From assembly GCA_022559845.1 (NCBI GenBank), contig CM040123.1:316925933-316989932 (forward strand): a DNA stretch of 64,000 nt, in the 5' to 3' direction. The notes beneath the pieces were generated by a model, which was not told where the DNA came from, did no database searches, and saw nothing but the letters and a program-made list of their open reading frames with translations. The first letter of the stretch is position 1. Every line of letters begins with the position of its first letter. This DNA is from Amorphophallus konjac (taxonomy: Eukaryota > Streptophyta > Magnoliopsida > Alismatales > Araceae). Below are positions 23,548-34,061 of the stretch, piece after piece. The translations under genes were made by a program, and so were the position numbers.

Positions 23548-24838
23548 TCAACCATTGCTTTTGCTCTTGATCACGGGGTACGGACTAATCCCCTTGAAGT
23601 AGAGCGCAGCATCGGCTAGGTTGCATTCTGCTGGTGTAAATGGTGATAGGTCTACAAAGACCTTGTGTTGCTCTCCGTCCTTGGCATACTTGATGCATTG
23701 GTGGAGAGTCGACGGGACGACCCGATTTTCATGGAGCCAGGGTCTGCCCAATAGCATCTCATAAGACGTGTTGGAGTCGATGATGTAGAATGTCACCTTA
23801 GAGGTGAAATCATCGAGCACCAGATCGACGTCTACCCGGCCGAGGATGTCCTCGGTGTTCTGGTTGAAGCCGGATCTCTTGACCGCCTGGACCTTCTGGA
23901 GGTATGGGGTCAGATATAGAGACTTGAATGTCTTGAGCGGCACCAGCGTCCACCAGGATCCAGTTCACATCTTGTCCGTTGATCTTCCCCTTCATATAAA
24001 GAGGACAATCATGGCACGGAGGGGACATCAGCATGTCTTTCTCCGTGAAAGTGATGGTGGCTGCGAAGGCCCCATAGGCAGCCGCCCTCAGTTCTGCGGC
24101 ATGCGCTTCATGGAATTCCGGCTCTTGGAGTATTTTGATAAGGGTCTGCCTCAGATCCTTACTCCAAGCGATGGCTTCCCAAATTGAAATGCTGGCAGGG
24201 AAGCGCTTCATTTGGTGGGGGACCTTTCGGTCGGCTCGAGCTCGAGCTCGAGCATCCTCCAGAGAGGGTAGAATGTCAGGCTGAGCCTTCTGTGAGCTGC
24301 CGTGCTGTTCCCCATCGGGAAGTTGCACTGCCTTGCCCTTATCACTGGGACCAAATTGACTTTGATCACCAGCGAGCTCTTGGAACAGGGACGCCAATGA
24401 TGGCTCTTCTGGGGGTGATTGGCAGGCTGGCTCATCCTTGCCGGACGGTCCCGCTTGCTCTGCTACAGAAGTCTGTACTGGCGCAGGGGCTGGAAGACTA
24501 GTAACAGCCTTGTCGATGCCGGAAGGATCGAAGATACCGGGTCCGCCCCGAATTTCTACTTCCGGGATGGGAGCTGGTTCCTCTCCTCGAAATAGGATGA
24601 TTCGCTCCGGGTCGAAGGTGGACGGAGAGAGGGGTAGCTCGGGAATTCTCCCACGGCCTCTACCACGTCCCCGGCCACGACCTCGGCCACGACCGGTGTG
24701 CTCTGGAGCTGGCTGGAGCCCAAGGGGGGCGTTAGCCCTTTGTCTTGTCCAGGAGGCTACTGGCTCACCCCGTCGAGAAGCGTTGATATTGTCGAGAGGT
24801 GGGATGGCCACCATATTGCAGGTGCAGCGTCGAAGCAT
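23548..24838 (-). pseudogene. Tat aspartic protease region
   Basis: Retroviral-type aspartic protease with the active-site-like WILVDAGAA near 23950-23975, followed in another phase by PLKTFKSLYLTPYLQ and the C-terminal YEMLLGRPWLHENRV motif (about 23710-23770). The phase change falls directly after the active site, where the expected S-L-N-type residues are missing, so a small deletion probably killed it. Upstream (about 24660-24705) is a run of Gly-Arg dipeptides, a likely RNA-binding segment. Confidence 0.8.
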
Positions 24839-24933
24839 TTCTTCCAGCTACTCTGGGGTGATCTCCTTGTCTTTATAGCACAATGAGAGCTCGTTAGGGA
24901 CCACGAGTCTTTCGCCGTTCTTGAGCTTTTGGA

Positions 24934-25962
24934 TCATCTCTTGGACCCAATTTCTGAGGCGGGCTCATTTCTGCATTTCTTCCATGGGATGTAGCTGTCG
25001 AGTGGGAGAGCCCCGGTAGGACGAGGGGGAACGTATTCCTCCACGTCATCAATGAGCCGCTGGAGCCTTTGGAGAGGCGTTGGCTCGGCCGGGAATTGCA
25101 GGGCGGCTGCTTGTTCAGCTTGTTTCTTGAGCCGCCTTATGAAGTTCTTCCTCCTGTTCTTCTCTTGTCTCTTGGCGATAGCCGTCTCCAAGGGAGTAGG
25201 AGGGAGAGGTGCTGGAGCCGGAGTTGACAAATCTTGTTGAGGATAAGTCTGAGCAGATGTCTTTGCAGGGTGAGGTCGTTGACTCTTCCTCGCACGGATT
25301 TCAATCCTGGCGCCTTCCGCTTGTTGTATCTGGAAGGTGGCATTGATCGCCTGCTCGATTACCTCGAGCGGCAATTCCTGGTATGCCAGAATACTGGGAC
25401 TGGCGTTCGAAGATGTGTGCGCGGTTTGATGCCTTAACCGTGGTGGCGACGGGAGCCTACGAGGAGTCGGTAGGCTTGTGCTGGCGTCCGAAGACGTGTG
25501 CGCGATTTGATGCCTTAACCGCGGTGGCGATGAAGATGTCTTCCGCTGCGCCGGTATGTTGGGACCGATGTCGGGGGACATGTGCGCGGTTTGATGCCTT
25601 ACCCGCGGTGGCGGTAAAGATGTCTTCTGCTGAGCCGATACATCGAGACCGGTGTCGAAAGACATATGTGCGGTTTGATACCTTAGCCGCGGTGGCGATG
25701 AAGATGTCTTCTGCTGAGCCGGTACGTCGAGACCGGTGTCGAAAGACATATGCGCGGTTTGATGCCTTAGCCGCGGTGGCGGTAAAGATGTCTTTTGCTG
25801 AGCCAATACATCGGGACCGGTGTCGGAAGACATATGCTCAGTTTGATGCCTTAGCCACGGTGGCGGTGGCTTCTGTTGAGGAGCGGACAGAGAGGTGCAC
25901 TGGTCGTCCTGCTCCTTAGTCTTGCCTTTGTAACCATGCTGAGGGCTAGGCCTGGCGACCAA
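24934..25962 (-). repeat. 84-bp (28-codon) tandem repeat in Tat polyprotein
   Basis: The frame 25962-24934 carries about six degenerate copies of a 28-residue unit (RLRHQTAHMSFDTG ... AQQKTSSSPP) between about 25400 and 25880. A less repetitive basic segment (IAKRQEKNRRKNFIRRLKKQ) and EEYVPPRPTG follow. The period is a multiple of three, so copy number can change without breaking the frame. It lies between Gag and protease. No function is recognised. Confidence 0.85.
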
Positions 25963-26034
25963 TGACAGTGTCGCGGGACATTGTCGCTCCGCACAGTTAT
26001 CCCGACTTTACGGAATGGAGGAACTCTGTGGCGG

Positions 26035-27276
26035 TCAGCCCACCACTTGAATCGATGCCGCTGAAGACTCTGAAGATGTCTTCTTTGTACTCAGGAATGT
26101 GTTGACAGGTAGGCGAAGAGGACGGAACGGCCCCTCCGCTGTGGAGGTGTCACGAGGCTGAGGTGGGACCTCGCCCTGTTTTTGCTTTCCCTTCCTATCC
26201 ACAGCTGTCGGTGGCAGAGATAGGACAGTAGGAAGACCAGGAAGAGTCACAGAGCCTGTCGTCGTCTCTCCCACTAAAACGTCCTCCCGACCGAGGAGGA
26301 CCCGGAGGAGCCTGGCAGTGTCTTCTTCAGGAAAAGGGAGAGACTTTAGCTCCCGCCAGGGCCGCCATTGCACGACCGAAGTGGCTCCGGTTGGCTGGCT
26401 AGCTGTGGATGTCTGGGAGCCCTCAAGGGCCGGAGGAGCAGGGGAATGGATGACGTTGACCGAGAAGTTAGTCGGCTCCATCTCTTGACTGGCCTCCTGC
26501 TCTCTACGCCTTCGCAGTCGCTCGAGTGCCTCTTGGTTGTCAGTCCGGAACTCGAGCCATTCCGGAGGATGCTGGTAAGGCAGCCCGTGCCCATTCTCTT
26601 GAGGAGAGTCTGGCCGCTCTGGCACACTCCTGGCGATGCTCAGGGTCTCTTCGACAGCTTGCTGAAGCCTGACGAGCGACATGGAGTTTGCTTCCGCATC
26701 AATCTGCTCCCATTGGATCTATTACTAGATGAGGTATTGGACTTCCTCACAGGACTCGATCGAGTGGCAGATTCTGGCGTGGAAGGGGCAATACTGGGGG
26801 TGACTACGATCCAAATGGGTGTAGTCGGCAGGCGAGTCGCGGGGCATGATTTGCCCCCTCTCGACGAGGATGTCGAAGAGTCGCCGGGTTCTCTCCCTAG
26901 GGAAGGAGAGAAGTCTCTGATCATGCCAAGGCCTCCAACCTGGATACCAGATCGAACGTCCCCTTCGATTAGCTCCGGGCTCCTCTGATTCATCATCAGA
27001 AAGAGAAAGCGCGGCCATCATGTGGATGGCATTGGCCGAGGGGTGAGCCATGCGCGCCGCTTTAGCTGGCCTGGCCCACGTATGTGGTTATGGGGGATCG
27101 ACGAGACCACTCTTCATCTTGACTAGGCCGTCTCGGATTAGCTTCTGCGCCTGAGTCTTGAAGACGTAGCAATCTTCAATTGAGTGACCCAGCATGCGAT
27201 GGTACAGGCAATAGTTGGGATTGTCGGTCTTTAGCACCTCGTCCGGCTTGCGGATTTCTGGTAGTTCGACAATCTT
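26035..27276 (-). pseudogene. Tat Gag C-terminal region with zinc knuckles
   Basis: In phase with Gag but cut by stops near 27277, 27090, 26725 and 26035. It has a Tat-type knuckle CLYHRMLGHSIEDC (about 27168-27209) and a second, decayed one, CPFHARICHSIESC (about 26740-26785). Two related blocks, PWHDQRLLSFPRERTRRLFD (near 26900) and PWRELKSLPFPEEDTARLL (near 26320), look like an internal duplication. Knuckles of this type bind packaged RNA. Confidence 0.75.
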
Positions 27277-28251
27277 CTAAGCCATGCAGAGGTCGAAGAG
27301 CATCTTCGTGTGTTCCTTCATGAAAGAGAAGGGTGTCTTCATGCGCTCCGAGAAGGACGGAACAGCCAGCTTGTCCGCTGGCTTTTTGTCAGAGCCACTG
27401 GATTCAACCACTTTACTGGCCTTAGTGGCAAGGGTGAACTCTATGATATTCACCTCCTTGTCGGGCTGGCGTTCTCGCGCTTGTTTACCCTTTGCTGCGG
27501 TGTAGCTCGGGTTATCGGCAAAGAACATCTCTATCTCAGCGACTGCCAAATTGAGCTGGTCGAAGCCTTTGATATTGGTGCCGAGAAGCTTTTTGCTGAC
27601 CTTGGCCGCCAGACCTCGATGACATATAGTGGTGGCGTCCTCCTGAACGGGCGGATTGACACACCTCATGCTGAGGTCTCGCCATTTCTTGATGAAGTCG
27701 AGAGCACCCTCGCCCTTTTTCTGCCGAAGAGAACAGAGTTCGGCTAGGGAAACCCTTCGCTCGACCGTTTGAAATCGGTCGAGGAACTTCTTCTGGAGAT
27801 CCACCCAGTCGACGATGGAGTTGGGCTTCAGGCGGAAATACCAATTGAAGGCCGTTCCCGTGAGCGAAGTGGCGAAGTAGCGGAGGAGATATGATTCCTC
27901 CAATGCTAACTCACCCATGGCCGTAACGTAGTAGGCCAAGTGCTCATGTGGCGACCCTTGCCCATCGAACTTTTGCAGCTTCGGGGGCTTGGAGTACTCT
28001 GGAGGGAGCTTCTTCAACTGGTGGTAAAGCGGGTAGGGTACACTGTAGAGATCCACCGTGACCGTCCCTTCATCGTACTGGGCGAGCTTTGTCTCGATAA
28101 TGCGCTTGATCATCTGGCGTTGTGCCAAGAGATTTTCTGGCACTGGCATGTTGGAGGCTCGTGGTTGAGCTTCGACAGGCGGCGTGCCAAACCTAGTTGC
28201 CGACGGGGTTCGGGCAATCACCGCTGAGGTGTTGGCAGCATCGCGAGCCAC
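27277..28251 (-). pseudogene. Tat Gag
   Basis: 324 codons open. It has the Gag core LQKFDGQGSPHEHLAYYVTA, YLLRYFATSLTGTAFNWYF, DWVDLQKKFLDRFQ and GEGALDFIKKWRDLSMRC, a typical gypsy Gag (retrotrans_gag) pattern. The frame is in phase with the upstream ORF that ends at 28273 and with the C-terminal region below, so all were probably one long polyprotein. Terminal stops at 27277 and 28273 are later mutations. Confidence 0.88.
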
Positions 28252-28272
28252 CGAGGGTACCGATGCCTCGAC

Positions 28273-30296
28273 CTAAGGCCTAGCAGGTTGCTGAGGGTGA
28301 AGGTCTCGTTCTTGGAGAAGGTCATGCAGGAGAGCCTTCAGATGCTGATTCTCCTTCATTAGAGTGTCGAGGGTCACTTCCTGAACCTCGTTTGTAGGCG
28401 GGTCGTTGTTGACTGGCTCTACATTGATAGGAGGGTCGCGGTCTTCTATCGGGACCTCTTCTCCGCATTCCGACGCTTGCGGTCCGACGGAAGTGCCGAT
28501 GTGACCTGTTGAAGGAGGTGGCGGAGCCTGGTGGTGTGGCCTCTTGAAGTGGGACAGAGGCTGGTTCAAGTCATCAGACTGGGTGTCTGGATGGTGTCCG
28601 GTGGTGTAGCACACGAACACTCAAACCGCATCATTGATAAACCGGGCCGTCCGCTTCCTCCGTGGGTGTCGCTCGGGGTGAACCGCCATCCCCAGTCTAT
28701 CAAAGACCGAGATGCATTGCGGAGGGGGCTCACTCCCGATGTTGGTCGGAGGAGAACCTTGGACAAGTTGCTGAACGGCCCGAGGACGGGCTCGCCTTTG
28801 CCTCCGCTTGCTTGCGCGGGGGACATTGGACGACTGGGCGTCGTCAGACGATGCTGCTGTGAGACCCGCCGCATCCCTTCTGATGCCGCGTCTGAGTGCT
28901 CGTAGGGGGTTGATGATATGCGCCCTTTGAACAGCTTGAGCTTCTTTTGGGGTGACCCAGATTCTTCTCAGGTCTGATTGCTGGTCTCCCCTGTCGCCAT
29001 TTTTCCGACGAGTTGTCTTGGGAGGCCGCGTGTCTAGCTGCGGCGGGGGCCCCCGGGCTACCACCGAGGAACCCGCTCCTTTGAGCTTCACCCCGTCCTC
29101 TCGTGTTTGATGCAAGAGGTCAAAACGATTGGAAGTGGGGATGGCAGGAACGGTCCGTTCTTGGGGTATAATTGGTTCACCCCCGTCGAGATGGATCCGC
29201 AAGTCACCGACAAGGACCGTCTTGCCGGAGTTGCTGGTTGTAGCAGCGAGTCGCCTGCCTCTACGGCTGTGGCGACGCTTCTTCTGAGGAGCTGAGGAAG
29301 ACTCCGCCCCAAGATGATAAACCGAGAAAACATGGCCCGGAACGACCGGCAACATGAAGACGTTAGTCCAAGGTGCCGGGGTCAGTCCCCGGGGCAAGTA
29401 GCCCGCACCGGGAGTCGATGGCTGGGTGACTCGGGTGTAAGCCTTTGCCCGCGCCGATAAGAGTGTCACTGAGGCTCGAGATGACACTCTTGTGCCGGAA
29501 GGTGACACCGTTGGAAGTGTTGGGGTGTCGACGCCCCTTGGTCGAGGACCCGTGGTGGGTGCCGGCGTAGTCTGGGCTCGGGTCGGAATGCCCGAGGAAG
29601 GTGTTGAGAAGAGCTACCCTCTTGGTGGAAGACCCACGGGGAGAGCTGGCTTAACTGGAGCTCGGGACCGGGGTCCCAAGTGCACAACCGGGGAGCTGTA
29701 AACTCGGGGCTGTGAGCCCGTGTTGAGTGTCAGCCTTGCCGGGATTCGAGGTTGGAGACCCGATGCAGATGCTGGGAAGTCGTAAACCCGGGGCAGGGAG
29801 CCCGTGTTGGGTGCTGGCTTTACTGGGGCTCGGGGTTGAGGACCCGAGGAAGATGCTGGGAAGCCGTGGACCCGGGGCAGGGAGCCCGTGTTGGGTGTCG
29901 GCTTTGCTAGGGCTCGGGGTTGAGGACACGAGGAAGATGCTGAGATAGTGACCGAAGTCCGGGGCACGGGACCCGTGTTGAGATCGGACGGGGCTGGCGT
30001 CGGGAGCTAATGTTCACCCGAGTCGGCGTTGATATGGGGGCCCTGTAGGGGCCTGCAGTGACAGTCTGGCGCCCGACACTCGGGCGGGACACTGGAGCTG
30101 GAGATGCGCATGGCGCGTTGGCTGCAGGGGCCACTGGAGAGACTGGAGTTGGCTGAGAAGCAGCCACAGGGATCACACCCAGAAAATAGTGTGATCCGAT
30201 AACCGGGGTGAAGCTGCCGAAAGCGATCGACGTCGCCAAATAGCCCACCCGGGCGTGGGTGGCGATGACGTTGGGACCGTAGGTGACGGCCGCCAT
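28273..30296 (-). pseudogene. Tat upstream ORF fused to Gag, unnamed conserved region
   Basis: The start at 30296 (MAAVTYGPNVIATHARVGYL) is followed by FGSFTPVIGSHYFLGV, a proline-rich part with an 84-bp tandem repeat (29690-29950), then KTVLVGDLRIHL, ERTVPAIPTSNRFDLLHQ, RRIWVTPKE and ISVFDRLGM near the end. A frameshift lies near 29950, with stops at 29614, 28621 and 28273; otherwise it is in phase with Gag. The same segments in the same order occur in element L (55308-56590), so it is a real protein region. I do not recognise a function. Tat/Ogre elements are known to carry extra ORFs upstream of Gag. Confidence 0.75.
29690..29950 (-). repeat. 84-bp (28-codon) tandem repeat in the upstream ORF
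   Basis: About three copies of an 84-bp unit encoding PNTGSLPRV(H/Y)xFPAS...QPRA; weaker copies extend to about 29520. The period is the same as that of the unrelated repeat at 25400-25880. Confidence 0.85.
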
Positions 30297-30499
30297 GGTT
30301 GCCGGAATGTTGAGAGCTACGGAGGCGACGGTCGCTGACAGTCACCGAGAACGGCCCAACGATCAGAATGTGAACCGGGAGCCCCTGGAGAATGCGCACG
30401 AGTGCCCTCCTCTGCCTCTCCTGCAAGGACACGGAAAGGGCACCGGGCTTCAGGGCTGGCACAGACTTTTCTTCAGCAAAAAGAAGGAAGGCGGGAGAC

Positions 30500-30520
30500 G
30501 TCCCACCGGGCGTGCCATCC
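30500..30520 (-). other. Putative primer-binding/leader motif of the Tat element
   Basis: TGGCACGCCCGGTGGGAC on the minus strand, about seven bases after the proposed LTR end. Element L has almost the same motif (TGACATGCCCGGTGGGACC at 55186-55204) at the same place. TGGC is a usual start of primer-binding sites, but I cannot assign the tRNA with certainty. Confidence 0.5.
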
Positions 30521-30524
30521 TCTC

Positions 30525-31825
30525 TGTTGCGCGGGTTTTTAAGCCGATTAACCGGGGTGAAGGAAGGAATATAGTGGGGAAGGAAAATACGGGAGTTTGA
30601 TGTATCTCAGGTATCCTCCTTACGGTTGCATGCCTCTCACGGCGGTACCGGGCACTCTCCTTCTACGGAAAGTCAAAATGGGCGGAATGCCACGGGAATG
30701 TTGGGCTAAGGGTTAATCGGACAGGGTGTGGGCGTGCCAGTCGATCTCTTGACAATCACTCATGGAACCAAGATTTGACTGGGGAAGCGCCGCCAGGGCG
30801 CGGCACGTGGGCTCATGCGATCGGGCGACACGTGGAGAGAAGGGGTTCCATGGGTGCGAGTGCGTAGGCGATTGCGGGAATCATGTACAGGACATCTTTC
30901 CCCACCGGCCGCAAGCAACCGGTGTTTATTTACATCGGATTGAATCCGAATACCTTCATTCCATGCTGAAGAAAAGTCTTTATATGTGTCTGAAGCCATG
31001 GGTGTAGGGTCGGGTGCATTCAGCAGCTAGGGGTACGTGTTAGACTGAGGGGCGTTCAAGGGAGTTGGGGTATCGGGCACGGATGTCGAGTGGTGTGGGT
31101 AGGAAGCTGGGGGCCCGAATACGGGCGTATGTATTTCACTGGTTTTACGATGAGCCACATGGGCTTTACAAATGGGCCGGGGAGGCCGAAGTACAACGGG
31201 CGCAAGCCGCGGGACATTTCCGACACGTGAGTCGGCCCCCGGGTCATTGCGTGACAAAGCGGGTGTCCGCGTGCTTTACTGGAACTCTTTACAGAGGAGT
31301 TGGTGTAGGTCCGACTGCCTTGGTGGTCAGAACGGACATGGCTGGCGCCTGGCGGAGGTCGGACGTGGCTCAAGGCGAGCGGTCGGGTCCGGGTCTCGGA
31401 CGGCGAGTGTTTTCCTGCTGGCTAGTCAAGTTCGGCCCCGGGACTGTAATTCCTGGGCCAGAGGTCCGACTAGACTTGATTTGTCAATCTAAGGGGCTGA
31501 CGGCCGACTGGAAGATGAACGATGGGCACGCGGATCCGTGTCGAGGGCCGATGCGGTCGTTACGCAGTACCCTTCGTAACCGCGGTAGGTGTCGTAAGTC
31601 GACGTACACGGGTGGACCTGGGGCGCGGGCGTATTAGCCATTGGTACGGTCATCTTACACGAGGTGGGGATGGACTTGGCATGAGACGGCTAGACACCGC
31701 GTGAGGGGAGTACGTTAGACATACCCTCGGCGTGTGCGAGCCGACTACCAAGTCAATCACGCGCACACTTGTCTTCTCGCATTCCCAACCCTTGCTGAAA
31801 ACCTTGGGAGTCCGAGGGTGCGACA
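30525..31825 (-). repeat. Tat 5' LTR
   Basis: 1301 bp. In sense (minus) orientation it starts TGTCGCACCCTCGG (at 31825) and ends CGCGCAACA (at 30525), with imperfectly matching ends TGTCGC/GCAACA. A TATAAAG-type box is on the minus strand near 30979-30986. The partner LTR is off the window, so the boundaries rest on termini and position only. The GC-rich open stretches inside are not genes. Confidence 0.65.
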
Positions 31826-33980
31826 ATTAGGTTGGGGAAGTTAGCTCGTCCGTGCGTTGCTTCCTTCCTTCACGCGTTGTATGCATGCATTATTTTTTTT
31901 TGCTGGTTGGTAAGGGGGGCAATTTATAGAAGTTTGGAGGGGTGAGGGGTAGGGTTTAGGCGGACCAAGTTGAGGGTCCAACTTGGTCCGAGTAAACCCC
32001 CCAAATAGTGTTTTTGTTTTTATTTTATTTGAATTTTTATGTGTTTTTTCGTGTGCGTGTGTGAGTGGAAGAGATGGGGTTTAGGCGGACCAGCTTGGGG
32101 GTCCAAGCTAGTCCGCCTAAACCCCCTCCCAAGGGGGTTTGGGTGGACCATGTTGGTCCTCATTTTTTTTGTTTAAAAATCATTTTTTTTGTTATACAAC
32201 GATTTAGGCGGACTAGCCTGGGGGTCCAGGCTGGTCCGCCTAAACCCCCTCCCCAAGGGGGGTTTGGGCAGACCAGGTAGAGGGAGAGAGAGGGAGTTGT
32301 CGCCCCTTCTATAAAATCTGGTTTTTTGGTTAATTTAGCCCCACTTTGACTTGTTTGGATGCTAGAAGACAAAGGATACAGGCTTAGACTGGCTAACTGG
32401 CTGCTTGTGCGCATAGACCGAGGGATTGACGTGTGCGACTCCACATATTCCCGGGACTTCATCTTCGCGAATTCTTCCATGTATAGGTACGAAGAACGAG
32501 CTTTACACGAACCTCAAACCGCATCTGCACGAACAGGGACTGGGGAGGGCTGTCGGACCTCCGGGCTGAGGAGAGAGCGTGGCCCCCCGGGGAGTTCGCT
32601 CTCCCCGGGGGCGCGGCCACGCCCTGGGGCGCACGGGCCCCAGGGCAAAGCCGTAACCCCGAGGGATGGCCCCCGGGGATCTTCTTTCGTCATCTGAGGA
32701 TATCCCTTGGGGGATATGAAGTTTCGAGGTATTGAGATGGCCCATGGGAGCCATTGTTCTTCGAGTTGTAGTGGCCGCTCGCAAGGTGTTCGGGCGAATG
32801 CTCGATACACCCCGGGTTGCCGAACGAGCCACGTAGGTGGCCGACGGGCCTCTGATTTGGCCAAGGGCCAAGGGTAGGAGTCTGTAGGGGCTGGGAGGAG
32901 GCACCTTGGGCCGATGGGCCTTACATCGTGTTGCGTGCTACGTTGTACGGTGGGTTGGTAGGGTAGCCTCGGATTGGCCCGAGAGCTAAAGTCGAGTGGC
33001 ATGTTACCACGTGTCTGAGGGTCGGGGGTGGCCCCGGCTTGTTAGGGGGTCGTTGTAGGACCCAATTGGTGTACTGGGACCATGGGGTGGCCCATGGGCT
33101 GGTGTAGAAGGGTTGAAACACGTGCGCCCACAAGGTGTTCGGTAGAATGCCGAAGGCACGTGTGTGAACCGTACACGTGTACTACGGGCCTCCTGAGCCT
33201 GTGGTTGACCTATTTAGGTCTCCCTTTGACCTTGAGGGTTGAGGGAAGGCATTCCGGGGTAGGCCCCTAGCCTTTTCACTGAGTGCCACGTGGTGTGCCT
33301 TGTACTCGGAGTGTCCCTAGGGCTGCCCGGGTGACCGTGTAGAGTGCGGAGGAAGTCCGCGACTTATGAGTCGGGAGTGGTCCCGATCGATTGCTAGAGC
33401 CGTCGTGCACCTCGGCTAACGTGCTCAGGGCCGTTGGTCTGATCCACTGGGTTGTCGGATGGGCTGGGTAGCCCATGCCTTGAAGGTGTTCGAGGAAATT
33501 CCTGAACCCCTATTTCTGGGTATTTTGCTGGGGAAATAGTCCGGGTACAACAAGCATGTTTGCATATTCTTCTTGATTTCTTTGAACTAGAAGTGGTGTG
33601 TGTGGACCGTCGGTGTACGGTCGTGTTTTGAACCGTCTGCGTATGGTTGTGGGCATATTGGGTTGCGGTGTTTCAACAGTGTGTGCGTGTTTGATCCATG
33701 GTCGTATCATGTTGGAGACTCTTTCTCCTTGTGTGTGTATGTGTGTTGGGGCGTGTCCCTGTGTGTTATTGGAGCATCGTCTCCGTTTGGGGATTTATCC
33801 CCGAGTGAAGCTTCACCAGGTTTGGTGAGGGGTGGACGTAGGGAGCCCGTCGTGGTCCCGAAGCACCTTCAATCTCATTAGTATTGTTAATTCCATTGTG
33901 TAATCATTTTAATTTGCCATCTAGTGTAGGGGACAATTCAACCCCCCTTCTTGTCCGCTCGCCTACCCCGGGGACCAACA
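31826..33980 (+). repeat. Partial LTR of copia element J
   Basis: It ends GGGACCAACA at 33980 directly before a primer-binding site. A block at about 33770-33870 (GGAGCATCGTCTCCG ... GTGAGGGGTGGACG) is almost identical to 62140-62235 in LTR H, so J and H are one family. LTR H is 2593 bp, while only 2155 bp of J are seen, so the missing 5' part probably lies left of the Tat element, which would have inserted in this LTR. A TATA-like TATAAAATC is at about 32310. Confidence 0.7.
31951..32270. repeat. Array of three long hairpins in LTR J
   Basis: Three inverted repeats of the type TTTAGGCGGACCAGCTTGG / CCAAGCTAGTCCGCCTAAA, at about 31957-32000, 32078-32124 and 32204-32253. Each has a stem of roughly 20 bp and a loop of a few bases. 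The arm sequence drifts between copies while pairing is largely kept. Confidence 0.85.
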
Positions 33981-33982
33981 AT

Positions 33983-33994
33983 TGGTATCAGAGC
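33983..33994 (+). other. Primer-binding site of copia J
   Basis: TGGTATCAGAGC two bases after the LTR end; initiator Met tRNA type. Confidence 0.93.
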
Positions 33995-34061
33995 GAGGCT
34001 CTGCTATTTCAAGATCTAACGATCTTCAGAGTGATCCCTCGACGAGCTTCTTATTAGCATC

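Larger units (their letters stand above)
1..31825 (-). mobile_element. Ty3/gypsy Tat-lineage retrotransposon, interrupted
   Basis: Read on the minus strand from its 5' LTR (30525-31825) the order is: leader, upstream ORF, Gag, protease, reverse transcriptase, RNase H, a second RNase H, and the start of integrase at the window edge. Two RNase H domains in this order mark the Tat lineage. Element A (2469-22375) splits it between protease and reverse transcriptase, leaving the 5-bp duplication CTCTG at 2464-2468 and 22376-22380. The 3' part of integrase and the 3' LTR lie beyond the left edge. Many stops and frameshifts show it is an old, dead copy. Confidence 0.9.

Noticed and set aside
25383..25919. 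Plus-strand 178-codon frame with repeats
   Set aside because: It is the antisense of the Tat 28-codon repeat, which is in phase with the Tat polyprotein.
32151..32159. TGTTGGTCC as the start of LTR J (9-bp match to its GGACCAACA end)
   Set aside because: The hairpin array spans both sides of this point and its GGACC/GGTCC motifs make a chance match likely; relative LTR H is longer. The match is kept in mind as an alternative.
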